Assembly (NCBI RefSeq): GCF_001712795.1
Contig: NZ_KV757553.1
Coordinates: forward strand, 1 to 64,000
Direction of reading: 5' to 3'
Length of the DNA: 64,000 nt
DNA from: Nostoc sp. KVJ20
GTDB taxonomy: Bacteria > Cyanobacteriota > Cyanobacteriia > Cyanobacteriales > Nostocaceae
Part shown: positions 1 through 9,841 of the stretch, one piece after another
Numbering within the stretch: position 1 is the stretch's first letter
How the letters are laid out: each line of letters starts with the position of its first letter
Program-made: the position numbers and the translations under genes
The notes under the pieces: model-generated
What the model was told of the DNA's origin: nothing
The model's input: the letters and a program-made list of their open reading frames with translations, nothing else
Databases searched by the model: none

Positions 1-161
1 ATATTCAGTCTACTTCAGTAGACTTTAGCTATGAGCCAGAGAATTCATTCTCTGGTGGGTTATGAAGCCCGCAGCGAAGCTATTTTTGGCTTAAGTTGAC
101 ACCAGTGAGCAATGTGCTTTACCCCTATATTTGGTATTTTCTGTCAATGCGTAAGTCCTAA
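1..161 (-). repeat. Palindromic mini-element, inverted copy cut by window edge
   Basis: Read on the minus strand, this stretch starts with an AGGACTTACGCA-like end, then the inner end GGTGTCAACTTAAGCC at about 85-105, then CTACTGAAGTAGACT near the window edge. The same order of motifs is found at about 612-862, 19615-19826 and, for the outer and inner ends only, 40458-40759. It has no coding capacity and looks like a non-autonomous mobile element. It is in inverted orientation to the copy at 612-862. Confidence 0.6.
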
Positions 162-611
162 AATTATCAATCTTCAAGTCATTTTGACAAAATTTAGCTT
201 GCTGGTTTAATCAAAGCTATGATTTTAAATTTTTGCTAAGGAACCTCATACGAATAAATTACCTTTTTTAATCGCTGAACCCCTACTAATCAAGGTTATT
301 TTTTTTTCAAAGGAAAGTTATTTCACGACTCCTAATGTACTTAAATAGTTTTTTGTAATTTGATAACTTTCTTCTAAAAATGTATTAGATTGATTATATA
401 ACCTAACTTGTTAATTACAAAAGTGCCTATATAAGGTAAAGACAAAGATAAAAGCTCTCAGGTTAAGCATAAAACCTTTACTGGTGACTACATGAATTGA
501 TTTGGGTAATTTTTGAGTAATGATACTAAAAGTCGTCTAAATATCAATACCTTATTCCCCAAAGCAAATCCTCACAACATTACAGGCAAGCAAAACGGGG
601 CAATTAATGAA
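162..611. other. AT-rich spacer, no gene seen
   Basis: This stretch between two inverted copies of the same palindromic element is AT-rich. I see no open reading frame with a ribosome-binding site, no RNA gene and no clear terminator. Confidence 0.5.
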
Positions 612-862
612 CATGCGTGTCAACTTAAGCCAAAAATAGCGTACTGATTAGTTGTTCACCCGCCAGGGAATATAATTAAGAGACTAAATTGCTCAAGTTT
701 ACTGAAGTAGACTGAAAATTTTCGCGCTCTTTAGTCCTCTTCAGAGGAATTTAGCTATGAGACGGGGATTTACAATCCCTGGCGGACGTGAGGTTTCGCG
801 TTAAGTTGACACCAATGATTAATGAATTGCCCCCCGTTATGACTATTGTTTGCGTAAGTCCT
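612..862 (+). repeat. Palindromic mini-element with GTGTCAACTTAA ends
   Basis: The left inner end GTGTCAACTTAAGCC and right inner end TTAAGTTGACACCAATG form an inverted pair. The right outer end TTTGCGTAAGTCCT matches the one at 40748-40759. Internally it carries the self-complementary CTACTGAAGTAGACT-type and GTCCTCTTCAGAGGA segments also present at 19615-19826. The element ends 3 bp from the stop codon of the NB-ARC/WD40 gene, so it may act in that gene's 3' end. Confidence 0.65.
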
Positions 863-865
863 GAA

Positions 866-3800
866 TTAAATCTCGAAAGCACCTAACGCTTTGAGGACAT
901 CTTTTTGAGCTATCGTGATTCCTGTTACGCCTGTAATATTGGTTCCTTGATAAGGTCTGTCAGGATTGAGTGTTTTCAAAGATTCACCCGTTTGGGCATC
1001 CCAAATCTGAATAGTTCCGTTTTGGCTGCCGCTAGCGATCGCATAATGTTCTGTAGATTTGCCAAATGCGATATGCGATCGCATTGCATGAGGCAGGACA
1101 GGCAACACTTTCAGGCAAACTCCTGTATGTCTATCCCAAATTCTCACTGTTTGATCTAAGCTGCTACTTGCCAAAATATCACCTTCTGGACTAAAGGCGA
1201 CTGACCAAACACTATTACTGTGTCCCTGAAATATATTCAGACATTCACCTGTATCAACCGACCACAGGCGCACTGTTTCATCTTCACTAGCGCTACTGAG
1301 AATTTGCCCATCTGGACTAAAAGCGATCGCTTGGACTCTACTAGTGTGTCCTTCTAAAATTTGGAGACATTCACCAGTGGAAATAGACCACAAGCGAATG
1401 GTTTGGTCTTCGCTACTGCTAGCGAGGATTTCACCATTGGGGCTAAAGGTAACGCACCAAATCCAACTGGAATGACCTTGCAATATATTCAGGCATTTTC
1501 CTGTATTGATAGACCATAAGCGAATGGTTCGGTCGTCACTGCCGCTTGCTAAAATTTGTCTATCAGGACTAAAGGCAACTGATTGCACCCAATTTACATG
1601 ACCTTTCAAAATTTGCAGACATTGCCCTGTGCTAACTGACCAAATACGAACGGTGCGATCGGCGCTGCTACTGGCTAGCAAATCTCCATCTGGGTGAAAC
1701 ACTACGGAAGTTACCCAGCCACTATGTCCGGTGAATTTTTTCAGGCAAGTCCCCGTAATGACATCCCATAATCTCACGGTTTGGTCTGTGCTACCACTGG
1801 CAATTTGACCATCTGCATTAAAAGCAACTGAAAATACCGAATTACTATAGCCTTTTAAGGTTTTAAAGCATCTACCTGTGCTGACATCCCATAGCTTTAC
1901 AGTTTGGTCTGTGCTACCACTGGCAATGGTTTGACCATCTACGTTAAAGGCAACTGAAAATATAGAATTGGTGTGTCCTGGTAAAATATTTAGGCATTGC
2001 CCTGTACTAGTTTCCCAAATTCTGACTGTTTTATCGTCGCTGGCGCTGACTAGCATTTGAGCATCGGGGCTAAAGGCTACTGAGCGGACGCGATCGCTAT
2101 GTTCTTGTAATATATTGAAGCACTTTCCAGTACTAACTTCCCAAAGTCGAATCGTGAAATCGGCGCTACCACTGGCTAGGGTTTGCCCATCTGGACTAAA
2201 GGAAAGTGACCAAATGCGATCGCTATGTCCTTCTAAAATGCGATCGCATTCTCCGCTAATTTTCCAAAGTCGAATCGTGAAATCGGCGCTGCCACTAGCT
2301 AGAGTTTGACCATCTGGACTCCATGATACTGAGAGAATTCGATCAGTATGACCCGACAAAATTTTATGACAATCCCCAGTGTTGACATTCCATAATCTTA
2401 TTGTTGGTTCATCGCCTCCACTAGCGAGGATTTGACCATCGGCACTAAAGGCAACTGACCAAATCGAACTTGTATGTCCTGACAAAGTTCTCAGACATTT
2501 ACCAGTGTTGACATCCCACAGCCGAATCGTTTTATCACTACTACAACTTGCTAATAATTGCCCATCTGGACTAAAAGCAACTGACCAAACCCAACCCAGA
2601 TGTCCGGCAAAATTGACAACAAGTTTCCCTGTTGCAACTTCCCAGATCCGAAGCCCACCTTCTGCATCTCCCGTAGCTAACAATGTTCCATCTGGGCTAT
2701 AAGCAATGCCAGCAAACACCATACCAAAGGTTTCAGCAAAAACACACTGACTCAAATCAGAATATTCAAAATTAACATTATACAAATTCACATCTTGTAA
2801 ATAGGCTTGCCAAATCGTTAAATTTGAAAAATTGTAGTTAGTTAAAGTTGATTGTAATTGACAAAGTAAATTTAAAATATTACCACCTGCGTATCCAGTT
2901 TTAAGTGACGATGTGCCTCGTAGCTTTGTTAAACATTGAGTTAGTATATTTTCAATTGCAAGCTTTTCACTTACTTCTATTAATAAGGTATCAAGTAATA
3001 AGCGTTCCAGAATCGGCTTCAGGATGAAACGAACTTGCGTTTCTCGCACATAATCTTTTGCAGTAGCTCTGAGTAACGCATGAGTTTTGAACAGCAGATT
3101 TTTTTGTTCAGCATTTGCTTCTAAACCTGCCAGAATTTCTTGACACACTTGAGTAACTAATTTCTCAGTGACATATTCCATCACCATCGGCTGAAGTGAA
3201 AACTGTGCCGGATGTTTTGCAATCAGTGTCAGCTTGTTTTTCTCAATTAAAGAGCGCTGCTCTAACGATTCTAGAACGTCAATTAATTTCTGTGGCGATA
3301 TCGGGGGAAAAATATCTGATCGCAGTTCTGAAAATGAAGCAGAATCACGATAGATAGCCAGCCAATAAATCACTGCTTTCTCAGATTCAGAAAGCCGTTC
3401 AAATTGCTGATCAATTAGATTACGAATATTACCAAAAACAAATGTTTGCTGATTAAGAAAATCAGAAAGACTGCCATCAAACAAGTTTTGAATCGTAGTC
3501 GCTATAATTTTCAATGCTAGAGGATTTCCTGCATAACCTTCAATCAGCCGATTCCATTCTGTTGTTGAGCCTTGAAAGTTACCCTTTAACTGCAAAAGTT
3601 CTTGTGCTTCTGTTTTCTGCAATCCACCCAATTGAAAAACTCGAACGGGTAAGCTTGCTCCTTCTAGGAGGCGAACTTCTGGAGGCTGATCTCGACTTGT
3701 TAGTAGTAAACAGCTTTGATGACGAATTTCTCCAATTTGTCTAAATATTTCGCCATAAGCTTCATAGCCTTCGATATAAGATGATTTAGATTTATCGTTG

Positions 3801-4561
3801 TGTTGTAAGATGGTTTCAACATTATCAAATATTACTAAACAACGCTGCGATCGCAAATAATGCAACAGACGCGAAATTTTGCCTTCAACGGTTTCTGGAT
3901 AATCAATTTCTTGTTGATTGGATAATAATTTCAATAACTCGGTTAATATCTCTTGTACAGGTGGCGCATTTCGCAGACTTCGCCAAATTACCCATTTAAA
4001 CTCGCTCTGTAATTGTTGCGCCAGCTTGATAGATAGAGAAGTCTTTCCCATCCCACCCATTCCTAACAAAGCCACAAGCCGACAACGATCGACTAAAATC
4101 CACTGCTGTAACTGAGCTAGTTCTGCTTGTCTTCCGTAGAAAAAATCAACATCGATTGCATCTCCCCAATCTTGATACGAAGTCTTGACTTCTGTAATCA
4201 GTAAATTATTAGTAACTTTTACTCTCGTTTCTTCTTCGTGATTATTAAATATATTCTCTTTCTCTGGAATCGATTGTGCCGTCACATTTTCTATTTTAAA
4301 TCGACGCTCAATTGCGGTTCTAAAACTTGTCTTATTAACTTTTTCTCCTAACACTTCTGAAAGGAGCTTCCATAGCTTCGGGCCAATATCATGTTTTAAG
4401 TAAGTTGGAGAATAGCCATAAATATCGGCAATGCGATCGTAACTTTGGCGTTCCAAAGACCAAGACTCACGCAACATAGCTTGTTGGAGATCGCTCAAAT
4501 GAATTCTTGACTTGGCGAAAACGAGAGAGTCTGTAAATGCGAGTGCTTGATCGATATCCAT
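866..4561 (-). CDS. NB-ARC ATPase with 14 C-terminal WD40 repeats
   Basis: This is a STAND-type signalling ATPase. The N-terminal ~90 residues are a helical HTH-like domain found in cyanobacterial vWA-MoxR/NB-ARC proteins. The NB-ARC NTPase follows: GRQAEL entry, Walker A GMGGMGKTS near residue 167-175, Walker B-like CLVIFDNVE near 240, and LLLTSRDQ. A helical linker leads to 14 WD40 repeats, enough for two seven-bladed propellers. In such proteins the propeller senses a ligand and the NTPase oligomerises; ligand and output are unknown. Two pairs of neighbouring blades are almost identical in DNA, so repeats were duplicated recently. I prefer ATG at 4561 over an in-frame TTG at 4576. No transmembrane segment is seen. 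The gene stands alone between a palindromic element and a divergent cyclase gene. Confidence 0.9.
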   Translation of the reverse strand: MDIDQALAFTDSLVFAKSRIHLSDLQQAMLRESWSLERQSYDRIADIYGYSPTYLKHDIGPKLWKLLSEVLGEKVNKTSFRTAIERRFKIENVTAQSIPEKENIFNNHEEETRVKVTNNLLITEVKTSYQDWGDAIDVDFFYGRQAELAQLQQWILVDRCRLVALLGMGGMGKTSLSIKLAQQLQSEFKWVIWRSLRNAPPVQEILTELLKLLSNQQEIDYPETVEGKISRLLHYLRSQRCLVIFDNVETILQHNDKSKSSYIEGYEAYGEIFRQIGEIRHQSCLLLTSRDQPPEVRLLEGASLPVRVFQLGGLQKTEAQELLQLKGNFQGSTTEWNRLIEGYAGNPLALKIIATTIQNLFDGSLSDFLNQQTFVFGNIRNLIDQQFERLSESEKAVIYWLAIYRDSASFSELRSDIFPPISPQKLIDVLESLEQRSLIEKNKLTLIAKHPAQFSLQPMVMEYVTEKLVTQVCQEILAGLEANAEQKNLLFKTHALLRATAKDYVRETQVRFILKPILERLLLDTLLIEVSEKLAIENILTQCLTKLRGTSSLKTGYAGGNILNLLCQLQSTLTNYNFSNLTIWQAYLQDVNLYNVNFEYSDLSQCVFAETFGMVFAGIAYSPDGTLLATGDAEGGLRIWEVATGKLVVNFAGHLGWVWSVAFSPDGQLLASCSSDKTIRLWDVNTGKCLRTLSGHTSSIWSVAFSADGQILASGGDEPTIRLWNVNTGDCHKILSGHTDRILSVSWSPDGQTLASGSADFTIRLWKISGECDRILEGHSDRIWSLSFSPDGQTLASGSADFTIRLWEVSTGKCFNILQEHSDRVRSVAFSPDAQMLVSASDDKTVRIWETSTGQCLNILPGHTNSIFSVAFNVDGQTIASGSTDQTVKLWDVSTGRCFKTLKGYSNSVFSVAFNADGQIASGSTDQTVRLWDVITGTCLKKFTGHSGWVTSVVFHPDGDLLASSSADRTVRIWSVSTGQCLQILKGHVNWVQSVAFSPDRQILASGSDDRTIRLWSINTGKCLNILQGHSSWIWCVTFSPNGEILASSSEDQTIRLWSISTGECLQILEGHTSRVQAIAFSPDGQILSSASEDETVRLWSVDTGECLNIFQGHSNSVWSVAFSPEGDILASSSLDQTVRIWDRHTGVCLKVLPVLPHAMRSHIAFGKSTEHYAIASGSQNGTIQIWDAQTGESLKTLNPDRPYQGTNITGVTGITIAQKDVLKALGAFEI

Positions 4562-4680
4562 TGCTGCGATCGACAAAAGTTAAATCCACTTAAAATTCTA
4601 TAAGTAGAATGTGATAATTTATTTATCAGATAATAGCAAAAATAATATGCAATATTTTACAACTTCTTTACATAAAGCTT

Positions 4681-6522
4681 ATGATTCAGTCATTAATTAG
4701 TCGAATTTGGGAATCACTTTTACGCTTACTATTACAGAGAATTACTCTTGTACTCACGCTGATGTTATGTGCTGCGATCGCGATCGCAATTTCTAATATG
4801 TCTGGGCTTTCATCGAGCTTGATTAAATCCCAAGCAGTTCAAAATGCTGCCTTAAATGTCCAATCATTGACTCAAGCTTTTGACCTCTATAGCGCCGCCG
4901 CCGCAGATCGAGCTAAACTCGTGCCTGGAGTTACCGTTACCCACGCTTACCTCAATACCAAGGGTGCAATCCCCTTACCCTCAACTTTTGCGATCGAGCT
5001 TGGTGAGCAAATTAGTGAAAAAAATTCTGAAATGTCTGTACGACTGTACAGTAACTATCCATATCCTTGGCGCACGACAGGGGGAGCAAAAGACGAATTT
5101 GAGCGCGATGCACTCAACTTCTTGAGAGAAAACCCTCGTCAAAAATTCTATCGTCTTGAGAAGAAAAATGGAAACACCACTTTGCGCTATGCACAAGCCA
5201 GTCTCATGAAACCAAGTTGCGTAACTTGTCATAACACAGACATCAATAGTCCAAAGAAAAACTGGGAAGTAGGAGATGTTGCTGGAGCCTGGGAGATTTC
5301 TCAATCTCTCGATAATTTAGTAACCAAAACCAACCAAAGTCTCCAAGGAACCTTCGCTATGTTAGGCGGTATGTCAGTCTTAGGACTCTCAGGATTGACA
5401 CTTGTTGTTGGGAAACTCCGAGAAAACGCGAGAAGTTTAGAGCATAGAGTTAGAGAACGAACCACAGATTTAGCAGAAGCCAACACTGAATTAGAAAAAA
5501 GAAACGAATTAATTCGCCAAGTTTTCGGACGATATTTGAGTGATACGGTTGTTGCTAACTTGTTAGAAAGCCCTGAAAGATTAAAACTTGGTGGTGAACG
5601 ACGCAAAATTACTATCCTCACCTCCGACTTACGAGGCTTCACATCTCTCTCAGAACGCTTTCCTCCAGAAGAGGTAATTCACATTCTCAACCTCTATTTA
5701 GAATACATGGCGGATGTGATTAATCATTATCAAGGCACTATTGATGAGTTTATGGGAGACGGTATTTTAGTCTTATTTGGTGCCCCGATCGCTAAAGAAG
5801 ATGATGCCCTCAGAGCAGTTACCTGTGCTTGTGCCATGCAGTTAGCAATGGGTGGCGTGAATGAAAAAATGAAAACCCTCGGCTGGCCACCATTAGAAAT
5901 GGGGATTGGGATTAACACAGGTGAAGTTATAGTCGGCAATATTGGTTCTGAGAAGCGGACTAAATATGGAATTGTCGGCAGTCAAGTAAATCTCACCTAT
6001 CGAATTGAGTCATATACTAGTGGCGGTCAAATTCTCATTTCCGAGCAGACTTTTCAAGAAGTCGGTTCAAGCGTCAGAATTATTGGACAAAAGCAAGTTC
6101 AGCCGAAAGGTGTGAGCCAAGAAATTACCATTTATGAAGTATATGGTGTGGGTGGACGATACAATCTTTATTTGCCCAAAGAAGAAGAACTATTTTTTCC
6201 TGTTCCTCAAGAAATTCCGCTTTTATACACTATTTTGCATGACAAGCAAATGGGGAATCCGGTCTTTTCCGGGCGTTTAGTCAAACTATCAACAAAAGGA
6301 GCCGAATTACAGGTAGATATTCCCAATGTGATACCACCTAAATTAACGAACATTAAAATTAATCTTTTTACGTCTAAAAATTCAACCCAAGTGAGTGAAG
6401 ATATCTATGCCAAAGTTTTAGAAAAAGTGGCAGGTAGAGGAAGCTTTTATATTCATTTTACGGCTGTTCCTCCTACACTATTAACTCAGTTTAATAATCT
6501 CTACCAGATAATTTCTCAATAA
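4681..6522 (+). CDS. Membrane haem-sensor adenylate/guanylate cyclase with PilZ-like tail
   Basis: Predicted class III nucleotide cyclase. A transmembrane segment at ~20-38 is followed by a periplasmic DUF3365-type domain with a c-type haem motif CVTCH at 180-184, a second transmembrane segment at ~223-245, a short HAMP-like coiled coil, and a cyclase catalytic domain from ~305. Both metal-binding aspartates are visible, in LTSDLRGF (D315) and FMGDGI (D360), so it is probably active. The last ~120 residues resemble a PilZ domain, which would add a cyclic-di-GMP input. The layout suggests that redox or gas sensing at a periplasmic haem controls cAMP or cGMP synthesis. The start is ATG with a weak ribosome-binding site; it is divergent from the NB-ARC gene. 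Confidence 0.85.
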   Translation: MIQSLISRIWESLLRLLLQRITLVLTLMLCAAIAIAISNMSGLSSSLIKSQAVQNAALNVQSLTQAFDLYSAAAADRAKLVPGVTVTHAYLNTKGAIPLPSTFAIELGEQISEKNSEMSVRLYSNYPYPWRTTGGAKDEFERDALNFLRENPRQKFYRLEKKNGNTTLRYAQASLMKPSCVTCHNTDINSPKKNWEVGDVAGAWEISQSLDNLVTKTNQSLQGTFAMLGGMSVLGLSGLTLVVGKLRENARSLEHRVRERTTDLAEANTELEKRNELIRQVFGRYLSDTVVANLLESPERLKLGGERRKITILTSDLRGFTSLSERFPPEEVIHILNLYLEYMADVINHYQGTIDEFMGDGILVLFGAPIAKEDDALRAVTCACAMQLAMGGVNEKMKTLGWPPLEMGIGINTGEVIVGNIGSEKRTKYGIVGSQVNLTYRIESYTSGGQILISEQTFQEVGSSVRIIGQKQVQPKGVSQEITIYEVYGVGGRYNLYLPKEEELFFPVPQEIPLLYTILHDKQMGNPVFSGRLVKLSTKGAELQVDIPNVIPPKLTNIKINLFTSKNSTQVSEDIYAKVLEKVAGRGSFYIHFTAVPPTLLTQFNNLYQIISQ

Positions 6523-6763
6523 CTTAATTCAACAGAATATCAACTAGAACATTCTTGTATAATTTTGCCTCATTTTAACAAATAGACAGTCCGCTTTATA
6601 GGAAAAACTCTGCATCTCTTTGCGCTTTTATTGGCGTTTAAACTAAAACCTATCATTAAAAAATTGAGTTGCAAAATACCTCTGTGGGTTCATGAAAACT
6701 GTAGGTACTTTTTATAACATTTAAAATGCATACTTCCATTTTCCTATCTGTGCGTAGATCCTC

Positions 6764-8347
6764 ATGGCTAAAGTTGAAGAATTGACACCGCAGCAACTCT
6801 CCGAAACAGACCTGAAACCACGAGGGAGAGTTTATACGAGTCCTATCAGTTGGCGCGACCAGTTTTTGTACCAATTGGTATTAGATAGATTCAGTGACGA
6901 CAATGAAAATCAAAGGGAACTGTTTGATCACACCAACCTTTCAAAATTCCAGGTCAAAGACAAAGCCGACTGGATGGCAGCAGGGACAAAGTTTGTTGGC
7001 GGTACTCTCAGGGGAGTTAAGAGTAAGTTAGATTACTTGCAACGATTGGGAGTAACAACACTGTGGATTAACCCACCTTGGCGACAACGTTCTGATTTAG
7101 AAGCTTACCACAGCGATCGCATTCAAGAATTTTTAGATGTTGACCCCCACTTTGGCACTCGTCAAGATTTAAGAGATTTGATTGATGCTGCCCACGATCG
7201 CAGGATGTATGTCATCCTAGATGTAACATACAACCAGAGTGCTGATAACTGGTTTCACAGAAATGATGTAATTGCAGCTTTAGCCAGAGTTTATCAATAT
7301 TGGATTGCTCTTTCTGACTGCGATGGTTTGCGGATAGATAGCCTCAAGCACGTTTCTCCCGAAGATTCCCGCAAATTCTGCACAGCTATCCGCGAGTATG
7401 CCGAATATATCGGTAAAGACAACTTTTTACTGACTGGGGAAATAACCTCCGGTAGTATGGCTGGTGCATACATAGATATTATTGCCCGCAATCTCAGTGC
7501 TGTATTAGACATCGCGCAGACTCCTAATGAATTGGCTGCATTTGCAAAAGGTTTAGTACATCCCAAGCAATTTTTCGATTTGTATAGCGAAAACAATCTC
7601 GCTGGAGAATACCGCCAAACGGGGATATATCATGTCTCCATCTTGGATGATTATGAGATGTCATCCCGGACTAATAAGCAGCGATTTGCCGCAAACAGTA
7701 ATGTCCCTAATCTCTATGAACAAGTTGCTCATGCTGTCGGTGTGCAATTAACTATGCCAGGAATTCCTGCTATTTATTATGGAACAGAACAGGCTTTTGA
7801 TGGCAATGAAGGCTATCACGATTCCAGCATAGAAGGCGGAAGGTTTGCGGAAGATAGATATATCAAAGAAGCAATGTTTGGCGGTGCTTTTGGCGCATTT
7901 CAAACAGCAGACTGTCACTTCTTCGATATCGATCATCCTACCTATTTGCGGATAGCTGCGATCGCACGTATCCGTAACAGTCACGATAAAATTGGTAAAG
8001 CATTGCGCCGTGGACATCACTACCTGCGCGAAACATCCTTTTATAACTCCCCCTTTTCGATTCCCGGACAAGGCGAATTAGTTGCTTGGTCACAGACTTT
8101 ATTTGACACAGAAGTGTTGATGGTACTAAATACCAACGGCTTAGAAAATCGCGGTGCAGAAGTGACAGTAGATACTTATATGCATCCTCAAGACTCTACT
8201 ATGACCTTTTTATACAAAAGCGATTGGAGCGATGCCGATTTACGCAATCCACGACAGCACCAAACTGTACGTGTAGAACATCATAATGACCGTCGCGCAA
8301 CTGTGCGAATTGATTTGCCTCCTTCGGGAATGGCGATTTTGGCGTAA
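6764..8347 (+). CDS. GH13 alpha-amylase-like protein lacking domain B, probably inactive
   Basis: The (beta/alpha)8 barrel signature of glycoside hydrolase family 13 is recognisable. Region II is intact (GLRIDSLKH, nucleophile D192), as is the acid/base in LLTGEI (E226). Region I reads DVTYNQ, with Gln instead of His, and region IV reads ILDDYEM, where the usual His-Asp is Tyr-Glu. Only 35 residues separate the region I Asn (N157) from D192, while typical GH13 enzymes have about 70-120 there including domain B, so that domain is missing. The C-terminal beta domain is present. It may be a non-catalytic or altered-specificity member; the reading frame is intact, so it is not an obvious pseudogene. 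Confidence 0.8.
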   Translation: MAKVEELTPQQLSETDLKPRGRVYTSPISWRDQFLYQLVLDRFSDDNENQRELFDHTNLSKFQVKDKADWMAAGTKFVGGTLRGVKSKLDYLQRLGVTTLWINPPWRQRSDLEAYHSDRIQEFLDVDPHFGTRQDLRDLIDAAHDRRMYVILDVTYNQSADNWFHRNDVIAALARVYQYWIALSDCDGLRIDSLKHVSPEDSRKFCTAIREYAEYIGKDNFLLTGEITSGSMAGAYIDIIARNLSAVLDIAQTPNELAAFAKGLVHPKQFFDLYSENNLAGEYRQTGIYHVSILDDYEMSSRTNKQRFAANSNVPNLYEQVAHAVGVQLTMPGIPAIYYGTEQAFDGNEGYHDSSIEGGRFAEDRYIKEAMFGGAFGAFQTADCHFFDIDHPTYLRIAAIARIRNSHDKIGKALRRGHHYLRETSFYNSPFSIPGQGELVAWSQTLFDTEVLMVLNTNGLENRGAEVTVDTYMHPQDSTMTFLYKSDWSDADLRNPRQHQTVRVEHHNDRRATVRIDLPPSGMAILA

Positions 8348-8363
8348 GCTAACACCAGCATTT

Positions 8364-8398
8364 GGGCAAAGCTTTGGTTTTATCAAAATGCTTTGCCC
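8364..8398. terminator. Strong hairpin between convergent genes
   Basis: A perfect 9-bp stem, GGGCAAAGC with GCTTTGCCC, and a 17-nt loop lie 16 bases after the amylase-like stop codon and before the stop of the converging membrane-protein gene. There is no long T-run on either side, so termination is inferred from position only. Confidence 0.4.
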
Positions 8399-8429
8399 CT
8401 GCAATTAAGAAATATCTACATTCTAATTT

Positions 8430-9014
8430 TCATCGAAATTTTCGTAATGGTTTATGTCCTTCTTGTAGACAATTTGTAGGCAAATCATTGCCACTCACTT
8501 TAAAGTCAAAACATGACAAAAAAAGATAGTTATGACTACCAACGAAATATCCGATACAGCCAATAATTAAAGTGATCGCAATCAATTTTATAATCAGATT
8601 TTTAGACAGATGAATAATGTCTTCATTAATAATTGCAAAAACCATGTAGAGGGTATAAGGTAGGCAAATCACATAAACAACAATTCCTAAGCCGAGACTA
8701 AGTATTTTTCGCAAAGCACCCGTCGTAGAAATTTCATGGAAAGGCACAAAAGGCAGGATAAACCACAATGTAGGGATACTCATCAGCAGTAATCCTGGCC
8801 ATCTAATTGGTGAACGGTTGCGTGGAAGTAAAAGGCACGCTAGGAGAGTTGCTGATGAAGCTACCCAAATCAAGAAGATTTTCTCAAAGAAAATAACTTT
8901 AAAGGCTCCCAAGTTAAAGCTGAGATCCCACATACTTAGAGCTAATGTAATAGCAGCTAAGAGAAAGATCTTGATTTTTAGCTTAGTGTACTGCTCCATT
9001 TTTTTATCATTCAT
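8430..9014 (-). CDS. Hypothetical four-helix membrane protein
   Basis: I do not recognise a family. The 194-residue product has about four hydrophobic segments, near residues 12-32, 42-62, 72-95 and 100-130, plus a fifth weaker one near 140-157. A polar C-terminal tail is rich in Lys and Arg. The start at 9014 is preceded at once by a purine-rich stretch; an internal ATG at 8999 is an alternative. It is convergent with the amylase-like gene and divergent from the Coq4 gene, with no sign of an operon. Function unknown. Confidence 0.6.
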   Translation of the reverse strand: MNDKKMEQYTKLKIKIFLLAAITLALSMWDLSFNLGAFKVIFFEKIFLIWVASSATLLACLLLPRNRSPIRWPGLLLMSIPTLWFILPFVPFHEISTTGALRKILSLGLGIVVYVICLPYTLYMVFAIINEDIIHLSKNLIIKLIAITLIIGCIGYFVGSHNYLFLSCFDFKVSGNDLPTNCLQEGHKPLRKFR

Positions 9015-9169
9015 CTCTTCTTTGAGATAGTGTTTTTACTTAAACATATTTCTAGCAAAAACTTTCACTAAATACCTCTGAAGATTCATGAAAAACTGGA
9101 TAACTATATTCCAAAATTGAATACTCAGATTTAAATGAGCCAAATTATATCTCCAAGTAGATAATCACT

Positions 9170-9841
9170 ATGGACAATATAATTAATTACAACAACGATA
9201 AAGGACTCCTTGCTTACATTCAATTTCTAGCATCTAGCGCCCAAAAAATTGGAGATGGTAATACTGATAGAGTATTTGACTTCGAGGACGCACTCGACCA
9301 AACAGAAATGGCACAGCTAGCTGTTGATGAACTAAAAAAAATCCCTGAAGTCAAGGCATTATTTACAGAACGCTGGCTACCAGCCCCTTTCAATTTAGAT
9401 GATTTAGCCAAACTCCCAGAAGGGACTTTAGGTAATGTTTATGCCAGAGGAATGAAAGCCAGAGGATTTGATCCCTATTTTTACAAAAAAGTTCCTGTTG
9501 TTGATGACATTTCCTATCTCAAAATGCTTTGGAGATCCACTCATGACATATATCATGTAGTTGCTGGATTTGACACCGATTTAGTTGGTGAAATTGGTCT
9601 ACAAGCTTTTTTCTTAGCTCAGACTCCAATACCTATCAGCGTCATGCTTTTGAGTTTGAGTATGGTAATAATTAGCCTTTATCAACCGACTAATTTTAAA
9701 GCTTTAATGACAGAAATATCTCGTGGCTACAAGGTGGGTTCTCATACTCCAGGCAAGTTTATCGCGCAAAAATGGGATCAACTTTGGGATGTACCAGTCA
9801 GTGAAATTCGTGAGCATCTGGGAGTATATTCTACTCCGTAA
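9170..9841 (+). CDS. Coq4 family protein
   Basis: The protein carries the Coq4 metal motif HDxxH-x(n)-E in THDIYHVVAGFDTDLVGE (His, Asp, His and Glu near residues 125-140). The 223-residue length fits the family. In mitochondria Coq4 acts in oxidative decarboxylation of the coenzyme Q ring. Cyanobacteria make plastoquinone rather than ubiquinone, and their Coq4 homologues have no settled role; some bacterial relatives lie in secondary-metabolite clusters. The gene is single, with no partner enzyme beside it. The substrate is therefore left open. Confidence 0.85.
   Translation: MDNIINYNNDKGLLAYIQFLASSAQKIGDGNTDRVFDFEDALDQTEMAQLAVDELKKIPEVKALFTERWLPAPFNLDDLAKLPEGTLGNVYARGMKARGFDPYFYKKVPVVDDISYLKMLWRSTHDIYHVVAGFDTDLVGEIGLQAFFLAQTPIPISVMLLSLSMVIISLYQPTNFKALMTEISRGYKVGSHTPGKFIAQKWDQLWDVPVSEIREHLGVYSTP

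Noticed and set aside
905..4115. Plus-strand frames inside the NB-ARC/WD40 gene
   Set aside because: They are shadows of the WD40 repeats read on the opposite strand.
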